Source: Desulfuromusa sp. (GTDB lineage Bacteria > Desulfobacterota > Desulfuromonadia > Desulfuromonadales > Geopsychrobacteraceae). From it: DNA of 18,906 bases. The stretch spans positions 1 through 18,906 of the forward strand of contig JAOZOH010000052.1 of NCBI GenBank assembly GCA_029933365.1. Direction: 5' to 3'. The position numbers and the translations under genes were made by a program. This document shows positions 1-7,799 of this stretch, piece after piece. Position 1 is the stretch's first letter. Every line of letters begins with the position of its first letter. The notes below the pieces were generated by a model that was given only the letters and a program-made list of their open reading frames with translations, did no database searches and was not told where the DNA came from.

Positions 1-1
1 T

Positions 2-181
2 TGCCTAAGCGTTTCAAAAAACGCCGCTGAACCTACGGGTGCAGCTCAGATTTTTAGAATCACTTATTCAATCCAAGCACTTGCACTCTTATTCCGCCAG
101 GAACTCACTGATTCAGGTATAAAAATAGCTCATCAGCTAGATAAACAGGATCAAGTCAGCTATCATCTGTATGTAGTATAA
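2..181 (+). CDS. C-terminal tail of an unidentified reading frame, open at left edge
   Basis: A frame open from the window edge encodes 59 residues and ends in TAA at 179-181. It contains the protein-like stretch LALLFRQELTDSGIKIAHQL. That stretch is reminiscent of the segment after the phospho-acceptor helix in sensor histidine kinases, but the frame stops before any ATP-binding N-box could occur. If the resemblance is real, this would be a truncated kinase or the end of a different protein. A 59-codon open stretch can also arise by chance at this base composition, so the call is weak. It ends 55 bp before the start of the M16C peptidase gene on the same strand. Confidence 0.3.
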   Translation, partial: CLSVSKNAAEPTGAAQIFRITYSIQALALLFRQELTDSGIKIAHQLDKQDQVSYHLYVV

Positions 182-236
182 ATTTCAATTTTCATGCAGC
201 CATTTGTTTTTATTATTTTCAGTCAGGATTCCCTCT

Positions 237-3188
237 ATGAGTTCCCAAAAGTTTACCTCCGGCCAGTTGATCAATGGATTTCTGGTCGATCAAGTTGATT
301 CTCTCCCCAGTATTAATGCCACCATGATTCGCTTGCATCATCAGGTGACCGGTGCACGTTTTATGCACTTGGAGCGGGATGATGATAATCACCTGTTTGC
401 GGTTGGGTTTCGTACCCCGCCGGATGATTCTACCGGTGTTGCCCATATTCTGGAGCATACCGCGCTGTGTGGATCAAAACATTTTCCGGTGCGCGATCCA
501 TTTTTCTCGATGTTGAAACGCAGTCTTAACAGTTTCATGAATGCGATGACCGCTAGCGATTGGACCCTTTACCCCTTCTCCAGTATGAACCGGAAAGACT
601 TTCATAATCTGTTGGATATTTATCTGGATGCAGCTTTTTACCCGCGATTGACTGAACGGGATTTTAGTCAGGAGGGGCATCGTCTTGAGTATGCCGAAGC
701 TGATAACCCCAACTCTCCTCTCGAATACAAAGGGGTGGTTTATAATGAAATGAAAGGGGCGATGTCTGATCCTTCTTCACTATTGACTCAACGTCTGGAT
801 AAACACCTCTATCCAACCACAACTTATCGGCATAATTCTGGGGGTGAACCGGAAGATATCCCTGGTTTAAGTTGGCAGCAACTGCGTGATTTTCATGCCC
901 GCTATTATCACCCGAGTAATTCCTGGTTTTTCAGTTCTGGTAATCTGGATTTAGCCGATCTGTTGGGGATTGTGGAAGATCGGGTCCTGCAAAATTTTGC
1001 GCGGCTGGATTCGGACACGGAAGTTCCCGCTGAGCAACGTCTAAAAGCCCCTTTGCAGGTGACGGAAAAATATCCTCTGGATGCTGGTGAACCGTTGGAA
1101 AAACGTTCCATGGTTGAAGTGGGTTGGCTCTGTGGTGATATCAACGATAGTTTTGAGCGGTTGTCGATGTCGTTACTTGCGGCTCTTTTATTAGGCAATC
1201 CAGCAGCACCTCTCTACAAAGCGCTTCTTGATTCCGGTCTGGGGGCCAATCTGGCACCCGGAACCGGTTATCATGATGATAATCGTACCACCTATTTTGC
1301 TGCGGGTTTGCAGGGAACCGATCCTGAGCATGTCCCGGCAATCGAAAAACTGATTCTGGAAACCTTGGAACAGGTTGCTGAGCAGGGTTTTTCTCAGGAG
1401 CGGATTGATGCTGCAATTCATCGGCTGGAGTTTTCTAACCGCGAGGTGACCGGCGACAGTTATCCCTATTCGTTGTTATTGCTCATGCGCCTGATTGGCC
1501 CCTGGATTCACGGTGGTGATCCTCTTGCTGCGTTGAACTTTGAAGAGAATTTGCAACAGTTGCGGCAGAAACTGGATAAAGGGCCATTTTTTGCGGAATT
1601 GATTCGAAATAAATTACTCAATAATTTGCATCGCGTTACTTTGTTACTCCAGCCGGATACCCAGCTTGGCTCACAGCAGGATGCTGCTACACGAGCAGAG
1701 TTGGATAAAATTGAACAGCAACTCAGTGATGCGGAGAAAAAGCAACTTGTGGAGCAGGCTAGAGACCTGCAAGCCGCTCAGGAAGAAACGGAAGATTTAT
1801 CCTGTCTGCCCACTCTGGAATTGAGTGATATCCCAGCAGAAGAAATACCTGTCTCAGTGGAACAGCGGTTGGATAAATCAGTTCAAGAATTCTGGTTTGA
1901 TCAACCAACCAATGGTATCGGGGTCGTGGTTCTCAACTTTTGTCTTGATAACTTAACTGCTGAACAGCGTAAATACCTGCCGATTTTCAGCAGTTTACTG
2001 ACTCAGGTTGGTGCTGGTGAACGAGATTATTTGCAGATGGCTGAAGCGATGGAGGCGGTAACCGGTGGAATTTCCGCACGAACCTCACTGCTGGATGATC
2101 CGCAAGATCCCGATAAATTTACTGCCAGCTTTGAATTGAAAGGGAAAGCGTTGGTACGCAACTGTCAGCCGTTGTTTGGCTTATTGCATGATATTTTACT
2201 GACTCCCGATTTCTCTGATCTACAAAGGCTTCACACGGTTTTAAATCAATTGCAGGTTTCGCTGGAAAACTCGGTGCCGCAATCAGGACATACCTATGCG
2301 GCGCGAACTGCTGCAGCTTGTTTGTCTCAGGTTGGGCAGCAGCGAGAGCAATGGTCGGGTCTTTCTCAGGTGGCAGTGATTCGGGAACTTGCCAGCAAAC
2401 CAGCGACAGAATTAGGTGATCTGGCAACAATTCTGGCTGATACTGCAAAGCAGCTCTTTAACCTGCCCCAACTACAGACGGCTGTTACCGTTGAGGCGGA
2501 GAATTTCCCCCCTTTCAAGACCGCTTTAGGGCAATTGATAGAGAAGATCCCCGAGCAATCGGCAAAACAACAGCCTCTAGCTGAGAACTTTACTTCTCAA
2601 CCTCTGCGGCAGGGGGTGATCTGGTCATTGCCGGTTAATTATGTGACCCGGGTTTTCCGGGCGGTTCCTTATGCCCATCCCGATAGTGCCGCTCTGACGG
2701 TTTTAGCTAAGCTTTTACGTGCTGAGTTTTTGCACCGTGAAATCCGTGAGAAAGGGGGCGCTTACGGCGGTTTGGCAGGTTACAATGCTGAGGCAGGTCA
2801 GTTCAGTCTGCTCTCTTACCGTGACCCTCATATTTTACGGACCCTGCAGGTTTATGACCAGGCTATCGATTGGGCTGTTACTGGTGACTTTCCCCCTGAG
2901 GCGGTTAAAGAATCAGTCCTGGCAGTCTTTGGCGATCTTGATAAGCCGCTTTCTCCAGCAGGAGCAGGTGCTCATGAATTTGCCAATATCCGTCAGGGGA
3001 TGACATTGGAGATGCGCAATCAGATGCGTCAACAGTTGCTGGCAGTTGATGGAGCCGCATTGCAACAAGTAGCTGAAAAATACCTGAAAAATGGAGAAAG
3101 TGCCGTTGCCGTCCTGGCTGGTGAAGCTGCGTTGCAGCAGGCGAATGCTGAGCTGGGTGACAAACAGCTGCAGTTGCGAAAAATCTGA
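237..3188 (+). CDS. M16C-family zinc metallopeptidase (presequence protease-like, insulinase superfamily)
   Basis: This is a 983-residue clan ME peptidase of the PreP/M16C type, which clamps unfolded peptides in a closed chamber and degrades them. The inverted zinc motif HILEH lies at residues 70-74, and the third zinc-ligand glutamate is E171 in YNEMKG. The C-terminal half carries the REKGGAYGG motif, whose R837 and Y843 correspond to the arginine/tyrosine pair that completes the active site in this superfamily. The length matches the single-chain four-domain M16C form (about 970-1000 residues). I chose ATG 237 because AGGA at 225-228 sits 8 nt upstream; the longer TTG start at 204 has no ribosome site and adds an atypical hydrophobic tip. 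No clear signal peptide is visible, so a cytoplasmic location is likely. The family and its catalytic residues are clear; the physiological substrate is unknown. Confidence 0.93.
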   Translation: MSSQKFTSGQLINGFLVDQVDSLPSINATMIRLHHQVTGARFMHLERDDDNHLFAVGFRTPPDDSTGVAHILEHTALCGSKHFPVRDPFFSMLKRSLNSFMNAMTASDWTLYPFSSMNRKDFHNLLDIYLDAAFYPRLTERDFSQEGHRLEYAEADNPNSPLEYKGVVYNEMKGAMSDPSSLLTQRLDKHLYPTTTYRHNSGGEPEDIPGLSWQQLRDFHARYYHPSNSWFFSSGNLDLADLLGIVEDRVLQNFARLDSDTEVPAEQRLKAPLQVTEKYPLDAGEPLEKRSMVEVGWLCGDINDSFERLSMSLLAALLLGNPAAPLYKALLDSGLGANLAPGTGYHDDNRTTYFAAGLQGTDPEHVPAIEKLILETLEQVAEQGFSQERIDAAIHRLEFSNREVTGDSYPYSLLLLMRLIGPWIHGGDPLAALNFEENLQQLRQKLDKGPFFAELIRNKLLNNLHRVTLLLQPDTQLGSQQDAATRAELDKIEQQLSDAEKKQLVEQARDLQAAQEETEDLSCLPTLELSDIPAEEIPVSVEQRLDKSVQEFWFDQPTNGIGVVVLNFCLDNLTAEQRKYLPIFSSLLTQVGAGERDYLQMAEAMEAVTGGISARTSLLDDPQDPDKFTASFELKGKALVRNCQPLFGLLHDILLTPDFSDLQRLHTVLNQLQVSLENSVPQSGHTYAARTAAACLSQVGQQREQWSGLSQVAVIRELASKPATELGDLATILADTAKQLFNLPQLQTAVTVEAENFPPFKTALGQLIEKIPEQSAKQQPLAENFTSQPLRQGVIWSLPVNYVTRVFRAVPYAHPDSAALTVLAKLLRAEFLHREIREKGGAYGGLAGYNAEAGQFSLLSYRDPHILRTLQVYDQAIDWAVTGDFPPEAVKESVLAVFGDLDKPLSPAGAGAHEFANIRQGMTLEMRNQMRQQLLAVDGAALQQVAEKYLKNGESAVAVLAGEAALQQANAELGDKQLQLRKI

Positions 3189-3192
3189 TTAT

Positions 3193-3252
3193 GTAGGGGC
3201 GATCCTCGTGATCGCCCTTTTCAAACCGGGTGAATATAAGATTCGCCCCTAC
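3193..3252. repeat. 60-bp double-hairpin palindromic element (REP/MITE-like)
   Basis: The outer arms GTAGGGGCGA (3193-3202) and TCGCCCCTAC (3243-3252) are exact inverted repeats. Inside lie two hairpins of identical geometry. The first is GGGCGATC (3197-3204), a 5-nt loop, then GATCGCCC (3210-3217) followed by TTTT. The second is GGGTGAAT (3228-3235), a 5-nt loop, then ATTCGCCC (3241-3248), with one G-T pair. This is the layout of small non-autonomous palindromic repeats that recur in many bacterial genomes. The first hairpin plus its T-run could also act as a Rho-independent terminator for the peptidase gene that ends at 3188. The rlmKL start lies 22 bp after the element. Repetition elsewhere in the genome cannot be seen from one window. 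Confidence 0.7.
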
Positions 3253-3274
3253 GGGGTTTAAAGGTAAAATTATC

Positions 3275-5428
3275 ATGCAACAGCAACAATTTTTTGCAAC
3301 TGCAGCTCTCGGTTTAGAGCCACTTCTGGCGGCAGAACTTGAGAGTCTGGGGGCTGCGGAGGTCAAACAGGAACGTGCGGGAGTGCGGTTTTCTGGTGAC
3401 CTTCAAATCGCCTACAAAGCCTGTCTCTGGTCGCGTCTGGCGAGCCGGATTCTTTTGCCGTTGGTCAGTTTTGCGGCTCTGGATTCCGATCAGCTTTATG
3501 ACGAAATTTTAAAAATTGACTGGTCGGAACACCTGTCAACAGAGAATACATTTGCGGTTGATTGTACTTTGATAAATTCGAAGATTAATCATTCTCTTTA
3601 TGCTGCTTTGCGGGTTAAGGATGCCATTGTTGATCAGTTTCGTGCCCGTAACGGAGAGCGTCCTTCCGTTTCACTTGAACGTCCCGATCTGCGGCTCAAT
3701 CTCCATATCTATCGAGACCAGGCTACCATAAGCATTGACCTTTCCGGTGACAGCTTACACCGGCGTGGCTATCGAATCGATGGGGTCCATGCGCCACTGA
3801 AAGAGAATCTGGCGGCGGCAATTCTAATTCGTGCCGGTTGGCCCGCTATCTGTGCTGCTGGTGGTGCTCTGGTCGACCCCCTCTGTGGCTCCGGTACTTT
3901 GCCACTTGAAGCGGGATTGATAGCAACCGATACTGCTCCGGGATTATTGCGTCGTTACTTTGGTTTTTTGGGCTGGAAACAGCACGACAACGACATTTGG
4001 GAAGAGTTGCTGCAAGCCGCATGGAAGCGGCAAGAAATTGGTTTGGCGCAGAAACATGGCACTATCGTCGGTTATGATGGTCACAATCGAGCGGTTAAAG
4101 CCGCTTGGGAACATGCTCAGAATGCCGGGCTTGATAAGGTGATCCATTTTGAACGGCGGACACTGCAGGAATTTGTTGCTCCATCGAGTCGGGGAGCCGG
4201 GTTGCTGGTGGCAAACCCACCCTATGGTGAGCGGCTGGGTAACGTTAGCGAGCTACCGCCATTCTATAATCTACTTGGTGAAAAGATGGCGCAACAATGC
4301 TCCGGTTGGAAAGCGGCGGTCATTACTTCTGAACCACAATTGGGGCGCAGCATCGGGTTGCGGGCAGGGAAGATCAATGTGCTGTATAATGGTGCCGTGA
4401 AGTGTCAACTGCTGCAGTTTGAGCTGAATGACACTAACCGTTGGCAGTCTCTTGAAGAGGGGGCGGGGAAAGCAGTCAAGAAAGTCCTCTCTCCGGGGGC
4501 TGAGATGTTCGCTAACCGGCTGCGCAAAAATCTTAAGAAACTAAAAAAATGGGCAGCTCGTGAAGGGGTCGATTGTTATCGTCTCTATGACGCTGATCTC
4601 CCCGAATATGCGGTTGCGGTAGATCTCTATGGTGATGAAGTCCATCTCCAGGAGTATCGGGCACCGAAAGAAATCGATGAAAATAAGGCAGCTGAACGTT
4701 TGCGTGAAGTGCAGGATGCACTACCGCAAGTGCTGGATCTTTCCCCGGATAAAATTCATCTGAAGGTTCGCCAGCAACAGAAGGGGAGTGGACAATATGA
4801 AAAACAGGCTCGCCGGGGTATTCTAAAAGAAGTTCAGGAGGGGAATTGCAAGTTTCTGGTTAACCTGACCGATTATCTCGATACCGGCCTGTTTCTTGAC
4901 CATCGCTCAACCCGGCAACTGATTCAGAAACTTGCCGATGGAACCCGTTTTCTCAATCTGTTTGCCTATACCGGTGCTGCAACTGTGCATGCCCTGCTGG
5001 GTGGAGCTATGGAGACCACCACAGTCGATATGTCGCGGACTTATTTGGAATGGGCGAAAAAAAATATTGCTTTGAACCATTTTGATCCCGCAGAAGAAGA
5101 GCTGATTCAGGCCGATTGTCTAACCTGGCTTGATACGGCACCGGGAGAATTTGATCTGATTTTTCTTGATCCTCCAACCTTTTCCAATTCCAAGGGGATG
5201 GATGCGACTTTTGATGTGCAACGTGATCATGTTGATCTGCTCCGGAAAACAGCGCGATTGCTCGCCCCTGAAGGGACTTTGATCTTTTCCAATAACCTGC
5301 GTAAATTTCGTATGGATCATGATGCTTTAACGGATTTTATCATTGAAGACATCAGCGCAAAAACGCTCCCGGTCGATTTTGCACGTCATCCACATATCCA
5401 TAACTGCTGGCTGATCAGGAGGTCTTGA
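3275..5428 (+). CDS. rlmKL: Bifunctional 23S rRNA (guanine) methyltransferase RlmKL
   Basis: This is a 717-residue fusion of two SAM-dependent methyltransferases acting on 23S rRNA. In E. coli the RlmL half makes m2G2445 and the RlmK half m7G2069 (702 residues there). Order: a THUMP RNA-binding domain at about 45-155; the RlmL domain with a DPLCGSGTLPLEA SAM loop and catalytic NPPY at 314-317; then the RlmK domain with SAM loop LNLFAYTGAATVHA and DPPTF at 632-636. Both active sites look intact. I chose ATG 3275, with AAGG at 3261-3264. An upstream GTG at 3230 falls inside the palindromic element and would add 15 residues before the conserved start. The stop lies one base before the GTG of the HIT gene, so the two are probably co-transcribed. 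Confidence 0.95.
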   Translation: MQQQQFFATAALGLEPLLAAELESLGAAEVKQERAGVRFSGDLQIAYKACLWSRLASRILLPLVSFAALDSDQLYDEILKIDWSEHLSTENTFAVDCTLINSKINHSLYAALRVKDAIVDQFRARNGERPSVSLERPDLRLNLHIYRDQATISIDLSGDSLHRRGYRIDGVHAPLKENLAAAILIRAGWPAICAAGGALVDPLCGSGTLPLEAGLIATDTAPGLLRRYFGFLGWKQHDNDIWEELLQAAWKRQEIGLAQKHGTIVGYDGHNRAVKAAWEHAQNAGLDKVIHFERRTLQEFVAPSSRGAGLLVANPPYGERLGNVSELPPFYNLLGEKMAQQCSGWKAAVITSEPQLGRSIGLRAGKINVLYNGAVKCQLLQFELNDTNRWQSLEEGAGKAVKKVLSPGAEMFANRLRKNLKKLKKWAAREGVDCYRLYDADLPEYAVAVDLYGDEVHLQEYRAPKEIDENKAAERLREVQDALPQVLDLSPDKIHLKVRQQQKGSGQYEKQARRGILKEVQEGNCKFLVNLTDYLDTGLFLDHRSTRQLIQKLADGTRFLNLFAYTGAATVHALLGGAMETTTVDMSRTYLEWAKKNIALNHFDPAEEELIQADCLTWLDTAPGEFDLIFLDPPTFSNSKGMDATFDVQRDHVDLLRKTARLLAPEGTLIFSNNLRKFRMDHDALTDFIIEDISAKTLPVDFARHPHIHNCWLIRRS

Positions 5429-5429
5429 G

Positions 5430-5852
5430 GTGTTTCAACTTGATCCGCGCTTACAGGCCGACACCATTATTCTCGGTGATTTTCCTCTATCTTGTCTGTT
5501 GTTGATGAACGATTCAAGTTATCCCTGGTTTATTCTGGTTCCACGACGGGCCTCTGTGACAGAAATCTATCAACTTGAAGAGCCGGATCAGCAACGGCTC
5601 TGGCAGGAATCAGCTACTCTCGCGCGTTGGATGTCAGCGACCTTTAAATTTGATAAACTGAACATTGGAGCATTGGGTAATGTTGTCAGCCAACTTCATT
5701 TGCATCATGTCGGGCGGAGTATTGGCGATCTCACTTGGCCAGGTCCAGTCTGGGGACAGCACCCTCCACAGCCTTATGCCGTGGAAGAGATAGAAAAGAT
5801 TAAACAACAGGTCAGCGCTAATCTGGCCGCATATCTGGGAGAAGAACAATGA
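5430..5852 (+). CDS. HIT-family nucleotide hydrolase/transferase
   Basis: This 140-residue protein of the histidine-triad superfamily has the proteobacterial diadenosine-polyphosphate hydrolase-like form. The N-terminal region carries LLLMNDSSYPWFILVPRR. The signature region reads GNVVSQLHLHHVGR, in which the first triad position is Q rather than H and the catalytic HLH follows; QLHxH is usual in this subfamily, so activity is plausible. WPGPVWG near the C-terminus is also typical. The start is GTG 5430, directly after the rlmKL stop, with AGGAGGT at 5417-5423 and a 6-nt spacer, which is an excellent ribosome site. Its stop overlaps the next start by 4 bp (ATGA at 5849-5852). The substrate cannot be told from sequence; a dinucleotide polyphosphate or AMP-linked compound is expected for the family. 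Confidence 0.88.
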   Translation: MFQLDPRLQADTIILGDFPLSCLLLMNDSSYPWFILVPRRASVTEIYQLEEPDQQRLWQESATLARWMSATFKFDKLNIGALGNVVSQLHLHHVGRSIGDLTWPGPVWGQHPPQPYAVEEIEKIKQQVSANLAAYLGEEQ

Positions 5853-6454
5853 AACAATCTTTGTTTACTTGGATCGGGCTTTTGCTACTGATTCTGCTGA
5901 CGAGTTGTTCTGTCACGACCCGCGAAGTTGGTTCAGATGAAAAGGTTATTTACGACGAGGGGTACCATTTTTCGGATAAAAAGGCGATTGTCAATGATAT
6001 GGTCAAATCGCTCCTGTCGAAACACCCTTTGCTGCGAGCGACTGATCGTCCGGTTCTGATCGTGTATGGGATTGCCAATCGAACCAGTGAACATATCAGC
6101 ACTAGCGCGATGACTGACGACATGCGCCAAGCGTTGTTGAATTCCGGCCGGGTTCGTTTTGTCAATAAAACCCAGCGGAGTAACATTGAGCAGGAAACCA
6201 ATTATCAATATGGTGGCAGTGTTGCTGCAGAATCGCGGATCCAAAAAGCGCGTCAAGTGGGGGCGCAATATATGCTGACTGGCACATTGCGCTCGATTGA
6301 AAAGAAACAACCACGCCAGTTTCGGCTGAAGAAGAAAACTTTGATGTATTACAGTTTAAATATGGAACTGACCGATATCCAAACTGGGCTTATCGAGTGG
6401 GCTGACAGCACCGAGGTTATCCGCGAGGCTTCGAAACCGTTTATTGGTTGGTGA
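5849..6454 (+). CDS. lpoB: LpoB-like outer-membrane lipoprotein (penicillin-binding protein activator family)
   Basis: This is a 201-residue lipoprotein. Residues 1-20 form a signal peptide with lipobox LTSC and lipidated C20; the +2 residue is Ser, which favours sorting to the outer membrane. The mature part carries landmarks of the LpoB/YcfM family: GIANRTSEHISTSAMTDDMR, LLNSGRVRFVN, GAQYMLTGTLRSI and a C-terminal ELTDIQTGLIEWADSTEV ending in GW. In E. coli LpoB reaches through the peptidoglycan to activate PBP1b; the length and lack of a long proline-rich linker here match the shorter forms seen outside enterics. It starts with a 4-bp ATGA overlap with the HIT gene, and GGAGAAG lies just upstream. 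The stop is followed closely by a COG3014 lipoprotein, a pairing also known from Vibrio and Shewanella-type genomes. Family membership is clear; a PBP1b-activating role here is inferred. Confidence 0.85.
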   Translation: MKQSLFTWIGLLLLILLTSCSVTTREVGSDEKVIYDEGYHFSDKKAIVNDMVKSLLSKHPLLRATDRPVLIVYGIANRTSEHISTSAMTDDMRQALLNSGRVRFVNKTQRSNIEQETNYQYGGSVAAESRIQKARQVGAQYMLTGTLRSIEKKQPRQFRLKKKTLMYYSLNMELTDIQTGLIEWADSTEVIREASKPFIGW

Positions 6455-6474
6455 TTCGGCCAGGTATTTCTGTG

Positions 6475-7716
6475 ATGATTTCTTTTTCGCGAGCCGGGTT
6501 TGTGTTTTTGCGCCGACCTGGTTTCCGTTGCTTTGCTCTGGTTGTTCTTTTGCTCTGCCTGAATGGCTGTGTCGGCAGGCTGAATAGGGCCAGTGACTCC
6601 TATTATGCTGGTGATCCACAACGGGCGTTAGATCTTCTAGAAAAAGGGGATCATCTGGGCAAACGTAATCAGCTCCTGTTTTTATTAGAAAAAGGGGTGG
6701 TGCTGCACCAGCTAGGAGAATATCAACAGAGTGTCAGTCAATTATTAGAGGCTGCGAGGTTGATTGAACAGTTTGAAGTTGTCAGCTTCAGTGAACAGGC
6801 CGGCTCTTTGGTGAGCAGTGAATGGTTGACTCGTTACAAAGGAGAGTACAGCGAGCGGCTCTGGGTCCACAGCTATTTGATGATGAATTATCTGCTGCTT
6901 GGTCAATATGATGATGCTCTGGTTGAAGCAAAGCAGGCCTTGGAACGTTTAGAAAAATATCCGCAAGCACTGAAAAGTTCTTATTTCACCCGCGCCCTGA
7001 TTGCGCTCTGCTTCGCTAACCTTTCCGAGTCAAATGATGCCTATCTGGTTTACCGGAAGCTGGCCGATGATTTGCCGAGTGCCGCTCCGGTTGCTGCGGA
7101 TATTGTGCGGTTTGCGGATCAACTGGGGATGACTGACGAGGTGGAAAAATATCGGTTATTTTTGCCGCAGGGTCTTCCTTCTGGTGAGGCGGAACTGGTT
7201 CTATTTGTTGCCAATGGTCGGATTCCCGAAAAGCGTCCCGGGAATGTTGTGCTGCCCCCATCAATCAGATTTGCCTTTCCCTATTATTCCAGAAGAAAAA
7301 CGCCTCAATCAAGGATCAAAGTTCTGCCACGCAGATGGAATCCTCTGCCGCTGCTCTCAACTGATTTAGGAAATGTTGCCAGAACTGCATTGGAGGCGCG
7401 CAAAGTTAGCATGATTACCAAGGAAACTGTCCGGGTTGCAACCAAGGAGGCGCTTGCTCAGTCGGTTGGCAACAAAAATGACGCCGCTGCCGAAGCCATT
7501 GTTCGGGTGGCCTTGTTTTTACTCGAAGAACCGGATACCCGCTCCTGGCAGACCTTGCCGGGACGGTTAACTTTGGTGCGGATTCCTTTGTCTGCCGGTC
7601 GGCATAAATTACAAGTGGAGTTGCGATCCGCCGCATGGCTAGGGAAGCAGGTTATTGACCTTCCTGAATTTGAACTGCGCCGAGGGCAGCGGATGTTCCA
7701 TGCGATACGGTTTTAA
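6475..7716 (+). CDS. COG3014-type lipoprotein with TPR-like repeats
   Basis: This predicted lipoprotein has 413 residues. A basic N-terminus and hydrophobic run end in lipobox LNGC with lipidated C32. The mature N-terminal half has helical repeats resembling TPRs, for example YYAGDPQRALDLLEKG, LHQLGEYQQSVSQLLEAARL and LLGQYDDALVEAKQALERL. The second half carries ELVLFVANGRIPEKRP and a beta-rich C-terminus, matching the COG3014 family found beside lpoB-like genes. I chose ATG 6475, with AGG at 6462-6464; starts at 6448 (TTG) or 6451 (GTG) would overlap the lpoB end but lack a ribosome site and lengthen the signal peptide. No enzymatic motif is visible. The function is unknown; a scaffold role in the envelope, perhaps with the LpoB-like protein, is inference from TPR-like content and gene pairing. 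Confidence 0.8.
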   Translation: MISFSRAGFVFLRRPGFRCFALVVLLLCLNGCVGRLNRASDSYYAGDPQRALDLLEKGDHLGKRNQLLFLLEKGVVLHQLGEYQQSVSQLLEAARLIEQFEVVSFSEQAGSLVSSEWLTRYKGEYSERLWVHSYLMMNYLLLGQYDDALVEAKQALERLEKYPQALKSSYFTRALIALCFANLSESNDAYLVYRKLADDLPSAAPVAADIVRFADQLGMTDEVEKYRLFLPQGLPSGEAELVLFVANGRIPEKRPGNVVLPPSIRFAFPYYSRRKTPQSRIKVLPRRWNPLPLLSTDLGNVARTALEARKVSMITKETVRVATKEALAQSVGNKNDAAAEAIVRVALFLLEEPDTRSWQTLPGRLTLVRIPLSAGRHKLQVELRSAAWLGKQVIDLPEFELRRGQRMFHAIRF

Positions 7717-7721
7717 CAGGA

Positions 7722-7781
7722 CAGGCTGTTAGGCAGAAGGCTGTCAGGCTGCTAGCTTTGAACCTTTAGGCTAACAACCTG
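7722..7781. terminator. Imperfect inverted repeat between convergent genes (possible bidirectional terminator)
   Basis: CAGGCTGTTAG (7722-7732) is matched by CTAACAACCTG (7771-7781) with one mismatch, which becomes a G-U pair in the - strand transcript. The left arm is also followed by degenerate tandem AGGCTG(T/C) units up to about 7753. The repeat sits exactly between the convergent ends of the COG3014 gene (7716) and ettA (7800). There is no long T-run, so termination is inferred mainly from position. Confidence 0.35.
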
Positions 7782-7799
7782 ATATCCTACAACCTGCTT

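Noticed and set aside
3230..3274. GTG start for rlmKL at 3230
   Set aside because: It falls inside the palindromic element, has no ribosome site and adds 15 residues not expected for RlmKL.
2905..3366. 153-codon open frame on the - strand across the peptidase and rlmKL ends
   Set aside because: It lies antisense to two well-supported genes, runs through the palindromic element and shows no recognisable protein features.
5700..5730. HIT protein inactive because the first triad histidine is Gln
   Set aside because: QLHxH is the normal form in this proteobacterial HIT subfamily, and the central catalytic histidine is kept.
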